Notes under the pieces: generated by a model
The model's input: only the letters and a program-made list of their open reading frames with translations
What the model was told of the DNA's origin: nothing
Database searches by the model: none
Made by a program: the position numbers and the translations under genes
DNA from: Polynucleobacter wuianus
Lineage (GTDB): Bacteria; Pseudomonadota; Gammaproteobacteria; Burkholderiales; Burkholderiaceae
Direction: 5' to 3'
DNA: 64,000 bases
NCBI RefSeq assembly: GCF_001659725.1
Contig: NZ_CP015922.1
Coordinates: 1,922,001 to 1,986,000 of the forward strand
Shown: positions 34,906-44,811 of the stretch, piece by piece
Numbering within the stretch: position 1 is the stretch's first letter
How the letters are laid out: every line of letters begins with the position of its first letter

Positions 34906-36090
34906 CTACGGCTCAATGCCTAATTCAGAAGCGACAGCAGCGCAGTTCTGACGCGCTTCATGGAGAGCCTCACCCAAACAATTGATGTGGCCCATTTTTC
35001 TACCGATACGAGGAGCTGATTTACCATAAAGATGCAGCTTAGCATCTGGATGAGCAAGCACTTTATTCCAGGCCGGTTCTTTTACTTGATCTTCACTGCC
35101 CTCAAACCAGAGGTCACCCAATAAGTTCAACATAGATACGGGTGCCAGCTGACGCGTATCACCCAGTGGTAATCGCGCCATTGCTCTCACTTGCTGCTCA
35201 AATTGACTACTCACACACGCATCCATGGTGTAGTGACCCGAGTTATGGGGACGAGGAGCAATTTCATTCGCAACAATATCACCATTCTTTAGAACAAAGA
35301 ATTCAACGCAAAGTACGCCCACATAATCAATTTTACGAATGAGTGCTTTCGCTGCATCGACTATCTTTTTCTCTTGCGCAGGCTTGAGTGATGGCGCAGG
35401 CACTGTAGAGGTATGCAAAATACCGTCACGATGAATGTTTTGAGAAACTGGGTAAGCAACCACAGCATCATCATAGCCACGCACTACTAAAGCAGACACT
35501 TCGAAGTCCAAGTCCAGCCGCTTTTCTAATACACAAGGCACCTTACCTAGCTCTGCCCATGCAGCTGGAAGGTCAGCAACTGCATGCACGGTAATCTGGC
35601 CCTTACCGTCATAACCCATACGGGCTGTCTTTAAGATTCCAGGAAAAAGATCTGCGGGAGTATGTTCAATATCAGCATCATGCTCAATCACGAAGTTGGG
35701 AGCTGGGCCAATATTGGTCTCAGACTTCCAAGTAGCTAAGAAGTTTTTCTCTGCAATACGGTTTTGAGCCAAAGAAACGCAACTGCTTCGAGGCGCAACA
35801 AAAACCCCCAATGACTCAAGCTCATCTAGAGCTTGGGCTGGAACATTTTCAAATTCAGTACTGACAGAAGCACAAATCGAAGCCAACTCTTTTAAAGCCA
35901 CTGAATCTGTGTAATCTGCTTGAATGAATTTTTCAGCAATCGAGCCTGCAGGACTATCGGATCCTGGATCCAACACACAAACTTTATAGCCCATGGCTTG
36001 GGCAGCCTGAGTAAACATCCGCCCTAATTGACCGCCACCTAAAATTCCCAAAAATGAACCCGGCAAAATGGGTTCCATACGATCTGCCAT
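34906..36090 (-). CDS. purK: 5-(carboxyamino)imidazole ribonucleotide synthase
   Basis: A 394-residue ATP-grasp enzyme that carboxylates AIR to N5-CAIR with bicarbonate. It starts with ILGGGQLGRMFTQAAQAMGY; the ATP-grasp core includes ILKTARMGYDGKGQ and the metal-binding VNEIAPRPHNSGHYT. It lies 4 bases after purE, which uses its product, and 2 bases before the Sua5 gene. Confidence 0.95.
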   Translation of the reverse strand: MADRMEPILPGSFLGILGGGQLGRMFTQAAQAMGYKVCVLDPGSDSPAGSIAEKFIQADYTDSVALKELASICASVSTEFENVPAQALDELESLGVFVAPRSSCVSLAQNRIAEKNFLATWKSETNIGPAPNFVIEHDADIEHTPADLFPGILKTARMGYDGKGQITVHAVADLPAAWAELGKVPCVLEKRLDLDFEVSALVVRGYDDAVVAYPVSQNIHRDGILHTSTVPAPSLKPAQEKKIVDAAKALIRKIDYVGVLCVEFFVLKNGDIVANEIAPRPHNSGHYTMDACVSSQFEQQVRAMARLPLGDTRQLAPVSMLNLLGDLWFEGSEDQVKEPAWNKVLAHPDAKLHLYGKSAPRIGRKMGHINCLGEALHEARQNCAAVASELGIEP

Positions 36091-36094
36091 GTAA

Positions 36095-36589
36095 TTAATA
36101 TCCCGGCAAATTCATTGAGCGTGCAGTATCAGACTGCTTCACACGAAACTCTTCTAAACGCTTAGCTAAATCAGCATCATGCAAAGCTAAGCCTGCGATC
36201 ACATGTAATGCGGCATTTGCAGCGCCCGCCTCACCAATTGCAAAAGTAGCAACGGGAATGCCTTTAGGCATTTGTACGATGGAATATAAAGAGTCCTCCC
36301 CGCGCAAATATTTGCTTGCGACTGGAACACCATAAACCGGAACAATTGTTTTGGAAGCTAGCATGCCTGGCAAGTGAGCGGCACCGCCTGCACCAGCAAT
36401 AATCGCTTGCAGGCCATTCTTTTGCGCATTTTCAGCGTACTGGAACATATCGTCTGGCATGCGGTGGGCCGAAAGCACTTTGGCTTCATGGGCAATACCA
36501 AATTGCTCAAGCATCTGAGCAGCGTGTTGCATGGTGTCCCAATCTGAATTGGAACCCATCACTATTCCGACTATTGGGTTCTTGCTCAT
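36095..36589 (-). CDS. purE: N5-carboxyaminoimidazole ribonucleotide mutase
   Basis: A 164-residue class I PurE that converts N5-CAIR to CAIR. Motifs VGIVMGSNSDWDTM, VLSAHRMPDDM and IAGAGGAAHLPGMLAS mark the nucleotide and active-site loops. It lies just upstream of purK; purC precedes it by 40 bases on the same strand. Confidence 0.95.
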   Translation of the reverse strand: MSKNPIVGIVMGSNSDWDTMQHAAQMLEQFGIAHEAKVLSAHRMPDDMFQYAENAQKNGLQAIIAGAGGAAHLPGMLASKTIVPVYGVPVASKYLRGEDSLYSIVQMPKGIPVATFAIGEAGAANAALHVIAGLALHDADLAKRLEEFRVKQSDTARSMNLPGY

Positions 36590-36629
36590 TTACCTCTCCA
36601 AATACCCTAAATATCAACCAAGGCCTCTA

Positions 36630-37526
36630 TTATCCCTGAGTTAAGCGAGTTAGGGCTTCACGATACTTTTGGGCAGTCTTTTCAATAACGTCGGCAGGCA
36701 ATTGAGGTGCAGGGGCTGTCTTAGACCATAACTTGCCATTTACTTGAGCAGTTTCTAGCCAATCACGAACAAATTGCTTGTCATATGACGGTGGATTTGA
36801 ACCAACATAATAGGTTTCAGCAGGCCAGAAGCGCGAAGAATCGGCTGTCAGAATCTCATCCATTAAGACCAATTCACCAGCAGCATCCAGGCCAAACTCA
36901 AACTTGGTATCCGCAATAATGATTCCGCGAGTAGCTGCATACTCAGAGGCTTCCTTATAGAGACGAATACTCACTTCACGAATTTGATTTGCGAGCTTCT
37001 CACCAATAAGCTCAATCACTTTTTCAAATGAGATGTTTTCATCGTGATCACCAACTTCTGCTTTAGCGGCGGGAGTGAAAATGGGCTCTGGTAACTTTTG
37101 CGCATTCTCCAAGCCGGCAGGTAACGCGATGCCGCACACTTTGCCAGTTTCTTTATAGTCTTTCCAACCGCTTCCAGCCAAATATCCACGCACAACTGCT
37201 TCAACCAGAATTGGTTTTAAACGCTTTGCGACTACTGCGCGCCCTTTAACCTGCTCTACCTCATCGGCAGAAACAACAGTCGTAGGATCAATTCCAGTCA
37301 AATGGTTGGGGATTACCTTGCCTAATTTATCGAACCAGAAGTTCGCCATTTGATTCAGAACAATTCCTTTTTCTGGAATGGGCTGACCCATCACTACATC
37401 AAACGCGGATAAACGATCCGTTGTGATCATCAAAAGCTTGTCATCACCTAATGCATATACATCGCGCACTTTTCCCTTAGAGAGCAAAGGTAGTGACTTA
37501 ATAGAAGTTGCGTAAAGAGCTGGCAT
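36630..37526 (-). CDS. purC: Phosphoribosylaminoimidazole-succinocarboxamide synthase
   Basis: A 298-residue SAICAR synthase, the step after PurE. The N-terminal [27 protein letters not shown] and the conserved [20 protein letters not shown] and DTKFEFGLD are present. At nearly 300 residues it is the longer, yeast-like form rather than the roughly 240-residue enterobacterial form. It lies 7 bases downstream of fba. Confidence 0.95.
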   Translation of the reverse strand: MPALYATSIKSLPLLSKGKVRDVYALGDDKLLMITTDRLSAFDVVMGQPIPEKGIVLNQMANFWFDKLGKVIPNHLTGIDPTTVVSADEVEQVKGRAVVAKRLKPILVEAVVRGYLAGSGWKDYKETGKVCGIALPAGLENAQKLPEPIFTPAAKAEVGDHDENISFEKVIELIGEKLANQIREVSIRLYKEASEYAATRGIIIADTKFEFGLDAAGELVLMDEILTADSSRFWPAETYYVGSNPPSYDKQFVRDWLETAQVNGKLWSKTAPAPQLPADVIEKTAQKYREALTRLTQG

Positions 37527-37533
37527 ATTTAGG

Positions 37534-38598
37534 TCACTTCACGATCTGAGCTAACTTACCGCTCTTGTATAGCTCAGCCATTCTTTCCAACGGAATAGGC
37601 TTAATTTTGGAGGCTTGACCAGCAGAACCAAATGCCTGGAAGCGTGCAATACAAACCTTCTTTGCGGCTTCACGGGCTGGCTTCAAATAATCGCGCGGGT
37701 CAAATTTGCTTGGGTTCTCGAACAGATAACGACGAATGGCACCTGTCATTGCCAAGCGAATATCGGTATCAATATTGATTTTGCGAACGCCATTCTTAAT
37801 ACCCTCTTGAATTTCTTCAACAGGCACGCCATAGGTTTCTTTCATATCACCACCGAACTCACGAATCTCTGCAAGTAGTTCTTGTGGAACACTTGATGAA
37901 CCATGCATAACGAGGTGCGTGTTCGGAATGCGTGCATGAATTTCTTTAATGCGATCGATTGCCAAAATATCGCCTGTTGGCTTTTTGGTGAACTTATATG
38001 CGCCGTGGCTAGTTCCAATAGCAATTGCTAAAGCATCACACTGCGTTGCTTTTACGAAGTCGGCAGCTTGCTCCACATCAGTGAGCAACTGCTCACGAGT
38101 CATCGTGCCATCAGCGCCGTGACCATCTTCTTTGTCGCCTTTCATGGTTTCTAAAGAGCCAAGTACACCGAGCTCTGCTTCAACCGTAACCCCGATCGAG
38201 TGTGAAAATTTCACCACTTCTCTAGAAACATCAACGTTATATTCATAGCTAGCAACGGATTTACCGTCAGCCTCTAAAGAACCATCCATCATTACACTGG
38301 TAAAGCCACTCTTAATTGCAGCCATACAGACTGCCGGACTTTGACCGTGATCTTGGTGCATCACTACTGGTATATGGGGGTAAGCTTCTACCGCAGCAGA
38401 AATTAGGTGGCGTAAGAATGCTTCGCCTGCGTATTTGCGTGCACCAGCTGATGCTTGCATGATCACTGGGGAATCAGCCTCATTAGCTGCCTCCATGATC
38501 GCAGTCACTTGCTCCAAGTTGTTGACGTTAAAAGCCGGCAAGCCGTAGCCATTTTCGGCCGCATGATCCAAGAGTTGTCGTAAAGATACTAAAGCCAT
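37534..38598 (-). CDS. fba: Class II fructose-1,6-bisphosphate aldolase
   Basis: A 354-residue zinc-dependent aldolase of glycolysis, gluconeogenesis or the Calvin cycle. Metal-binding histidines are in [21 protein letters not shown] and LVMHGSSS. The length and the start ([19 protein letters not shown]) match the CbbA/FbaA-type enzymes of betaproteobacteria. It lies between pyk and purC in a single-direction run from pgk. Confidence 0.95.
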   Translation of the reverse strand: MALVSLRQLLDHAAENGYGLPAFNVNNLEQVTAIMEAANEADSPVIMQASAGARKYAGEAFLRHLISAAVEAYPHIPVVMHQDHGQSPAVCMAAIKSGFTSVMMDGSLEADGKSVASYEYNVDVSREVVKFSHSIGVTVEAELGVLGSLETMKGDKEDGHGADGTMTREQLLTDVEQAADFVKATQCDALAIAIGTSHGAYKFTKKPTGDILAIDRIKEIHARIPNTHLVMHGSSSVPQELLAEIREFGGDMKETYGVPVEEIQEGIKNGVRKINIDTDIRLAMTGAIRRYLFENPSKFDPRDYLKPAREAAKKVCIARFQAFGSAGQASKIKPIPLERMAELYKSGKLAQIVK

Positions 38599-38648
38599 GA
38601 TGTTCTCTTTATTTGTATGAAGTTAATAGTTGAATGGAATAAATGTGC

Positions 38649-40085
38649 TTATTTCACATGAATAATTTTGAGAGTGTTAGTCCCACCAGGCTCGCCCATA
38701 GGCTCACCAGAAGTTAACACTACGGTATCGCCCTTTTTAAGCGCACCCAATTTCTTTAAACATGCCTCTACTTCTTGTAGAGCGGTGTCACGATCCTTGG
38801 TGTAATCTAAACCGATCGGCGTCACATTGCGATAAGTACTTAAGGCACGTTGAGTAGCGATCTTCGAAGTCAATGCAAAGATTGGTACATGAATGTTGTG
38901 GCGACTCATCCAAATCGCTGTTGAGCCTGAATCTGTCAATGCCGCAATCGCATCTGCATTCAAGTGATGAGCGGTAAATAAAGCGCCCAATGCAATAGTT
39001 TGATCGATACGAGTAAAGGTTTGGTCTAAGAAGTCGGTATCCAACTTGACGCGATCTGATTTCTCTGCTTCAACGCAAATCTCAGCCATTGCTTTGATGG
39101 TTTGTACTGGATACATGCCAGCTGCAGACTCCGCAGAAAGCATCACAGCATCGGTGCCATCTAAAACTGCATTAGCCACGTCACTGACTTCAGCACGGGT
39201 AGGAACCGGAGCGCTAATCATTGACTCCATCATTTGTGTTGCAGTGATTGTGAATTTATCCGCCTCACGCGCCCAAGCAATCATCCGTTTTTGTAACGCA
39301 GGCACCGCAGCATTACCAACCTCGATAGCGAGATCACCACGGGCAACCATAATGCCATCACTCTCAGCAATAATACTTTTGAGCGCCTCTGGCTCAATAG
39401 CTTCAGCGCGTTCTACCTTGGCAATCGTTCTAACCTTTCCAACACCGTACTTGGCACTGGCTGCATCTGCCAATTTACGGGCATAAGCCATATCAGCACC
39501 ATCCTTTGGAAAGCTGATTGCCAAGAAATCAACGCCCATCCCAATTGCTGCATCCAAGTCCGCAACGTCTTTTTCAGTCAATGCAGGTGCAGTTAAACCG
39601 CCACCCGCACGATTAATACCTTTGTTGTTGGAAAGTGGGCCACCTTGCTCAACAAGGGTAAAAATTTCTCCACCTCTAACACTTTCAACGCGAAGTACTA
39701 CCAATCCATCGTTTAACAAAAGACGGTCGCCTGGTTTCACATCATTAGGCAGTTCTTTGTAATCAAGTCCTACGCGTCCTTGATCACCTAACTCACACGC
39801 AACATCCAAAATAAATTTTTCACCTTCTTTCAGAAGGATCTTGCTATCGGCAAATTTGCCAACGCGAATCTTTGGGCCCTGAAGATCAGCCATGATGCCC
39901 ACTTCCTTACCAGCTTCAGCAGATATGCTTCGTACCAAATCATGACGCGCTTTGTGATCTGCAACTGTGCCGTGTGAAAAGTTCATCCTTACAACATCAA
40001 CACCAGCACGAATCATGTCGCGCAATACTTCAGGTTTTTCGGATGCTGGACCTAAAGTTGCAATGATTTTGGTTGCTCTTAACAT
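38649..40085 (-). CDS. pyk: Pyruvate kinase
   Basis: A 478-residue glycolytic enzyme that makes pyruvate and ATP. It begins with RATKIIATLGPASEKPE, has the catalytic region IMVARGDLAIEVG and TATQMMESM, and a C-terminal allosteric domain ending in GGTNTLKIIHVK. It follows pgk with a 2-base gap; fba follows 50 bases later. Confidence 0.96.
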   Translation of the reverse strand: MLRATKIIATLGPASEKPEVLRDMIRAGVDVVRMNFSHGTVADHKARHDLVRSISAEAGKEVGIMADLQGPKIRVGKFADSKILLKEGEKFILDVACELGDQGRVGLDYKELPNDVKPGDRLLLNDGLVVLRVESVRGGEIFTLVEQGGPLSNNKGINRAGGGLTAPALTEKDVADLDAAIGMGVDFLAISFPKDGADMAYARKLADAASAKYGVGKVRTIAKVERAEAIEPEALKSIIAESDGIMVARGDLAIEVGNAAVPALQKRMIAWAREADKFTITATQMMESMISAPVPTRAEVSDVANAVLDGTDAVMLSAESAAGMYPVQTIKAMAEICVEAEKSDRVKLDTDFLDQTFTRIDQTIALGALFTAHHLNADAIAALTDSGSTAIWMSRHNIHVPIFALTSKIATQRALSTYRNVTPIGLDYTKDRDTALQEVEACLKKLGALKKGDTVVLTSGEPMGEPGGTNTLKIIHVK

Positions 40086-40087
40086 GT

Positions 40088-41299
40088 TTAGTCTTTCGCC
40101 CGTTCGGCAAGTACTGCAAAGGCTGGCAAGGTTTTACCTTCGAGAAACTCCAAGAAAGCACCACCGCCAGTTGAGATGTAATCCACTTGATTTTCAATAC
40201 CGTATTTAGCAATAGCCGCTAAGGTATCGCCACCACCCGCAATCGAGAAGGCTGGCGAATGCGCAATTGCTGCAGCCAACATTTTGGTGCCACCACCGAA
40301 CTGATCGATTTCAAAAACGCCTAGAGGGCCATTCCAAACAATCGTACCTGCGTGCGCCAACATGATTGATAAACGCGCCGCTGTCTTGGGGCCAATATCC
40401 AAAATCATGTCATCTTCAGCAACTTGATCAGCAGGCACGCGGTTTGCACGAGCTAGTGGTGAGAGTTCATTCGCAACAACAACATCCTCTGGAATAGGCA
40501 CATGTGCCCCACGCTTTTCCATGAGATCCATAATCTCTCGCGCTTCTTCCACCAAGTCTGGCTCAGCAAGAGACTTACCAATTGGCAAACCCTTGGCCAA
40601 CATAAAGGTATTAGCGATACCACCACCAACAATTAGTTCATCTACTTTTTCAGAGAGCGCTTTCAGAATAGTTAACTTTGAAGAAACCTTCGAGCCAGCA
40701 ACGATCGCTACTAGTGGGCGCTTTGGACTTGCTAATGCACGACTCAAGGCATCTAACTCAGCAGCCATCAATGGGCCTGCGCAGGCAATCGGTGCAAATT
40801 TTGCAATACCGTTGGTTGTTGCCTCAGCACGATGAGCTGTACCAAATGCATCATTGACATAAACATCACAAAGGGCAGCCATCTTTTTTGCCAGCTCATC
40901 ATTGTTCTTTTTCTCGCCAGTATTTAAACGGCAGTTTTCCAACAGGACCACTTCGCCAGGATGCACTTCAAAGCCGCCATACACCCAATTGCTAATCAGA
41001 GGGACATTGCGATTGAGCAAAGTTGCTATGCGATCTGCTACAGGCGCCAAACTATCTTCAGGTTTAAATTCACCTTCTGTTGGGCGCCCCAAATGTGAAG
41101 TCACCATTACTGCGGCGCCAGCATCTAAACACATTTGTACTGCAGGCATCGATGCGCGAATGCGGGTGTCCTCAGTAATATTTCCAGCTTCGTCTTGAGG
41201 CACATTCAGGTCAGCACGGATAAAAACCCGTTTCCCCTTTAATTGGCCTGATTGGGCTAATTCACTTAAACGCTTAACTTTAAATAAGGATTCCGGCAT
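40088..41299 (-). CDS. pgk: Phosphoglycerate kinase
   Basis: A 403-residue enzyme with the N-terminal substrate site [11 protein letters not shown], the SHLGRP motif and the C-terminal nucleotide site with [14 protein letters not shown] start it at ATG 41299 ([11 protein letters not shown]), which matches the family length; the open frame continues upstream to 41380 but those residues are unlike other Pgk. No clear ribosome binding site precedes 41299. It heads the run pgk-pyk-fba-purC-purE-purK-Sua5. Confidence 0.93.
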   Translation of the reverse strand: MPESLFKVKRLSELAQSGQLKGKRVFIRADLNVPQDEAGNITEDTRIRASMPAVQMCLDAGAAVMVTSHLGRPTEGEFKPEDSLAPVADRIATLLNRNVPLISNWVYGGFEVHPGEVVLLENCRLNTGEKKNNDELAKKMAALCDVYVNDAFGTAHRAEATTNGIAKFAPIACAGPLMAAELDALSRALASPKRPLVAIVAGSKVSSKLTILKALSEKVDELIVGGGIANTFMLAKGLPIGKSLAEPDLVEEAREIMDLMEKRGAHVPIPEDVVVANELSPLARANRVPADQVAEDDMILDIGPKTAARLSIMLAHAGTIVWNGPLGVFEIDQFGGGTKMLAAAIAHSPAFSIAGGGDTLAAIAKYGIENQVDYISTGGGAFLEFLEGKTLPAFAVLAERAKD

Positions 41300-41510
41300 G
41301 AGGGTGGCTAAATTAGGTGGTTTATGGGGAATACTCCATTCTAAATCGTCTAGCCTCAGAACCCCGAAGGTCGAGACCATCTGACAGCACTGCCTGCTCT
41401 ACAATAGAGGCTTGGACGCACTCCGAGTCAAAAGGCCTCAAAACCAGTTGATCTGGCGCCCCGATTAATCCGCTATTACACATAGCCTATAGACACAAAA
41501 GGTAGAGAAA

Positions 41511-42434
41511 ATGTCGATGTCCGACCGCGATGGCTTTATTTGGTCCGATGGGAAGCTAATTCCCTGGCGTGAGGCCAATATTCACGTACTTACCCATAGC
41601 CTGCACTACGGCATGGGCGTGTTTGAAGGTATCCGCGCCTACAAAACCCCCCAAGGTACCGCCATTTTCCGCCTGCCAGAGCACGTCAAACGTCTCTTTA
41701 ATGGCACCAAGATCTTCCAAATGAACATGCCTTACAGTTCGGAAGAGATCACTAAAGGCATTATTGATGTGGTGAACAGCAATAAGCTGGAATCTTGCTA
41801 CATCCGCCCGATCATCTTTATTGGCTCTCAAAAGCTTGGCATTTCACCTAAAGGCAACAGCATCCACACTGCCATCGCAGCATGGGAATGGGGCGCTTAT
41901 TTGGGCGAAGACGGCCTTAACAAGGGTATTCGTGTTAAGACCTCATCGTTCACCCGCCACTTTGTGAACTCCTCCCTCGTGCGCGCCAAAGCCTCGGGCT
42001 ATTACATCAACTCCATTTTGGCCAATCAAGAAGTCACGGCTAATGGATACGACGAAGCACTACTGCTTGATACTGAAGGTTATGTTTCTGAAGGCTCTGG
42101 AGAAAATCTTTTCATGGTTCGCAACGGCATCGTGTACACACCAGACCTGGCCTCATGCTTAGATGGCATTACACGTGATTCAGTTATTCAGATCGCTAAA
42201 GATCTTGGTTATGAAGTTCGTGAAAAACGCTTAACTCGTGATGAAATTTATTCTGCTGATGAAGCATTTTTCACAGGCACTGCCGCCGAAGTAACACCCA
42301 TTCGCGAGCTCGATGATCGTACGATTGGTGATGGCAAGCGTGGTCCAATTACTGAAAAAATTCAGAAGACCTATTTCGATGCAGTGTATGGCCGAAGCGA
42401 TCAATATAAAGCTTGGCTCACTTACGTTAAATAA
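41511..42434 (+). CDS. ilvE: Branched-chain amino acid aminotransferase
   Basis: A 307-residue fold-type IV pyridoxal phosphate enzyme for the last step of Ile, Val and Leu synthesis. Motifs: HVLTHSLHYGMGVFEGIRAY, the cofactor lysine in VRAKASGYYINS, and EGYVSEGSGENLF with the phosphate-binding FTGTAAEVTPI near the end. It reads away from pgk, with a 211-base gap holding both promoters. A small zinc-finger gene follows. Confidence 0.94.
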   Translation: MSMSDRDGFIWSDGKLIPWREANIHVLTHSLHYGMGVFEGIRAYKTPQGTAIFRLPEHVKRLFNGTKIFQMNMPYSSEEITKGIIDVVNSNKLESCYIRPIIFIGSQKLGISPKGNSIHTAIAAWEWGAYLGEDGLNKGIRVKTSSFTRHFVNSSLVRAKASGYYINSILANQEVTANGYDEALLLDTEGYVSEGSGENLFMVRNGIVYTPDLASCLDGITRDSVIQIAKDLGYEVREKRLTRDEIYSADEAFFTGTAAEVTPIRELDDRTIGDGKRGPITEKIQKTYFDAVYGRSDQYKAWLTYVK

Positions 42435-42458
42435 TCTTTAGCAATCAGGAATCAGAAT

Positions 42459-42647
42459 ATGACTCAAGCTCAAGTGACAATGGTAGACGGCAAAGATCTA
42501 CCATTGCATTGCCCTACTAATAAAACCCCTGCATGGAATTCTCACCCACGGGTATTTTTAGATATCACCAAAACTGGCGAAGCAAAGTGTCCTTATTGCG
42601 GCGCTGAGTACAAACTCATTCCTGGCACTGAGCCACACGGGCACTAA
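42459..42647 (+). CDS. Small zinc-finger (CHCC-type) protein
   Basis: A 62-residue protein with the pattern Cys (LHCP), His (SHPRV) and CPYCG, which together match the zf-CHCC family related to mitochondrial complex I subunit NDUFS6. Its bacterial function is unknown. It sits 24 bases after ilvE, an arrangement seen often in this group of bacteria, and before waaF. Confidence 0.85.
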   Translation: MTQAQVTMVDGKDLPLHCPTNKTPAWNSHPRVFLDITKTGEAKCPYCGAEYKLIPGTEPHGH

Positions 42648-42653
42648 ACCTTA

Positions 42654-42678
42654 TCAGCACCTCTTCGTGGGGTGCTGA
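42654..42678 (+). terminator. Hairpin after the zinc-finger gene
   Basis: TCAGCACC and GGTGCTGA form an 8-bp stem, six bases after the stop codon. No T-run follows, so it may only slow polymerase or protect the 3' end of the ilvE-zinc finger message. Confidence 0.4.
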
Positions 42679-42693
42679 GTCGGGATACATCAT

Positions 42694-43728
42694 ATGCAAG
42701 GTATTCTGATCATCGCCCCTAACTGGATTGGGGATGCCGTCATGACGCAGCCTTTACTGGCGAGGCTCAAAGCGCAATATCCAAGTTCAAAAATTGATGT
42801 TCTTGCTAGCACATGGGTTGCTCCTATTTATCGCGCGTGCGCTGAAGTTAATGAAATCATTGAAGCAAAGTTTGAGCACAAACAATTGCAATGGGGATTA
42901 AGAAAACAATTAGCAAAAGAACTTCAAGTTAAAAATTACCAAGCATGCTTTGTTCTTCCGAATAGCTTTAAATCTGCCCTCATCCCTTGGTTAGCCAATA
43001 TTCCATTTCGCATTGGCTATCGTGGAGAATTTCGATACGGATTAATCAATTTATCTTTTGATAATCCAAGCAAAGTTAATCGCCCACCAATGGTGGAGCA
43101 CTATCTCGCACTAAGTCAGCTACTCAAAGACGATGAAGTCAATCCACCAAGCGAGTTAACACCAAAACTCAACGTCTCATCTCTTGCTAAACAATCTGTA
43201 GAACAAAAATTGGCATTAGCAGACATCAATCCAAAAGCTCTTTTAGTGTTTTGTCCAGGAGCTGAGTATGGCCCAACAAAACGTTGGCCCACTAATCATT
43301 TTGCAGAGCTCACCAGGAATCTTGTTGAGCAAAATGCAGATGCTCAAATTGTGTTGTTAGGCGGAAGTAGCGATCACGAGCTCGCCCAGAATATCGTGCT
43401 GCAATCTGGAAATAACCCCCATCTGCATAACTGGTGTGGCAACACCTCTTTAGACGAGGCGATTGCTTTAATTGGTATAGCTAAGGCTGTAGTAAGCAAT
43501 GATTCAGGCTTGATGCATATCGCTGCGGCACTCAAAACTCCTCAAGTAGCTATTTTTGGATCTAGTGATCCTGCGCATACACCTCCACTTTCAGAGAAGG
43601 CGAAAGTTATTTGGCTCAACCTTCCATGTAGCCCTTGTCATAAAAAGATCTGCCCCTTGGGTCACTTGCGGTGCCTAAATGACATCCTACCGCCACAAGT
43701 TTTAGCTACACTAAATACCTTGCAATAA
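42694..43728 (+). CDS. waaF: ADP-heptose:LPS heptosyltransferase II
   Basis: A 344-residue GT9 glycosyltransferase that adds the second heptose to the lipopolysaccharide inner core. It begins with ILIIAPNWIGDAVMTQPLLARLK, and has LLVFCPGAEYGPTKRWP and the C-terminal donor-binding region AVVSNDSGLMHIAAALKTPQVAIFGSSDP. The CSPCHKKICPLGH cluster before the C-terminus is a common feature of WaaF. Distinction from WaaC rests on the WaaF-like GAEYGPTKRWP motif. Confidence 0.93.
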   Translation: MQGILIIAPNWIGDAVMTQPLLARLKAQYPSSKIDVLASTWVAPIYRACAEVNEIIEAKFEHKQLQWGLRKQLAKELQVKNYQACFVLPNSFKSALIPWLANIPFRIGYRGEFRYGLINLSFDNPSKVNRPPMVEHYLALSQLLKDDEVNPPSELTPKLNVSSLAKQSVEQKLALADINPKALLVFCPGAEYGPTKRWPTNHFAELTRNLVEQNADAQIVLLGGSSDHELAQNIVLQSGNNPHLHNWCGNTSLDEAIALIGIAKAVVSNDSGLMHIAAALKTPQVAIFGSSDPAHTPPLSEKAKVIWLNLPCSPCHKKICPLGHLRCLNDILPPQVLATLNTLQ

Positions 43729-43748
43729 ATTCCCAGGAAACGTGAGAT

Positions 43749-44183
43749 ATGACCAAGCTAGCCAGACTCTTTCACAACGCTGATGATGTCGTTGATGCCT
43801 GGCGTGATGCGCTAAAGCATAGAGATGTTAAAAGCGCTTTAGATATTTGGCTGGATGATGACTCAATTACTTGCGTGCTACCAGAAGGTCACCGCCTAAG
43901 CGGTCATGCAGAAATTCGAGAGGGTCTAGAAAGACTCTTATCAAAACAAGCATTATTTTTAGAGCCAATTGCTTGCATTAGTCACACGATTTTGGGTGCT
44001 GCTGTATATGACACCACTGAGGCAGTTCACCTAAGAGCAGATCAAATCGAAGCAGAGTTTTTTCTCAACATTACCCTTGTTCTTTTACAAGATAGTCAAG
44101 GCTGGCGCATCGCTCACCTGCACGCGAGTCGCTCGACCGACGATACCTTTGACGCACCGTCTACCCCACACGGTTTGCATTAA
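43749..44183 (+). CDS. SnoaL/NTF2-like fold protein
   Basis: A 144-residue protein whose pattern (DVVDAWRDALKHRDVKSALDIWLDDDSITCVLPEG, then HAEIREGLERLL and a final HLHASR strand) matches small NTF2-like proteins of the SnoaL/DUF4440 kind. These are often ketosteroid isomerase-like folds of unknown role. It lies between waaF (20 bases) and another unknown gene (4 bases), probably one operon. No function can be given. Confidence 0.75.
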   Translation: MTKLARLFHNADDVVDAWRDALKHRDVKSALDIWLDDDSITCVLPEGHRLSGHAEIREGLERLLSKQALFLEPIACISHTILGAAVYDTTEAVHLRADQIEAEFFLNITLVLLQDSQGWRIAHLHASRSTDDTFDAPSTPHGLH

Positions 44184-44187
44184 AAGT

Positions 44188-44811
44188 ATGGATGAGCAAG
44201 TACTACGCTCGCTCTTCAAATGGCCTAATGTGCCAGATTGTTTTGGCTGGCTGGCCTTAGATCGCCGTGGACAATGGCGCATGGTTGATGAATTTGCACA
44301 GCAACATAATTTGCCAGGACAGGTAATCCAGCATGTAATCCTAAATGAATTCATCTCCAGGAACTACGCCAAAGATACTTCGGGTAGATTCTTTTTTCAA
44401 AATGGACCGCAACGGGTATTTATTACACTAGCCGCAACCCCCTGGATAGTTCGCATCATTCCAAGCGACCAAGGCACTCAACTAATTACCCAATGTCAGA
44501 CGGCAATTTCACCAAGCTCAGCTCTAAGCGATGAGAATGGGAACATCTACATTGTTGGTTCAATTAATCAAACGATCTATCAAGACTTAGCCACGCAACA
44601 ATTTGAAAAAGAATCGTGCCTATGTGTTGCCTTATTACATGATCACGACTTGGACCATTTTTCTGAATTAACCAAACTTCGCGAAGAAGCCTGTAGCTTT
44701 GGGGGATCTTGGAGTTGGCAGGATAAGCAATTACCTTTGGACCCAATACATTCTGAAGAATTAAGCAAAAGATTTGGGTATATCAATCAACCGCAACCAA
44801 GTTCAGTCTAG
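44188..44811 (+). CDS. Conserved hypothetical protein
   Basis: A 207-residue soluble protein that I recognise only as a conserved betaproteobacterial type: WPNVPDCFGWLALDRRGQWR near the start, FFFQNGPQRVFITLA in the middle and CVALLHDHDLDHFSEL later. I cannot name a domain with certainty. ATG 44188 is chosen because the conserved part starts there; the frame is open back to 44077 but overlaps the upstream gene. Its last four bases overlap the convergent protease gene. No signal peptide or membrane segment is visible. Confidence 0.7.
   Translation: MDEQVLRSLFKWPNVPDCFGWLALDRRGQWRMVDEFAQQHNLPGQVIQHVILNEFISRNYAKDTSGRFFFQNGPQRVFITLAATPWIVRIIPSDQGTQLITQCQTAISPSSALSDENGNIYIVGSINQTIYQDLATQQFEKESCLCVALLHDHDLDHFSELTKLREEACSFGGSWSWQDKQLPLDPIHSEELSKRFGYINQPQPSSV

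Noticed and set aside
41300..41380. Upstream extension of Pgk
   Set aside because: Residues before MPESLF do not resemble phosphoglycerate kinase and lie in the shared promoter gap with ilvE.
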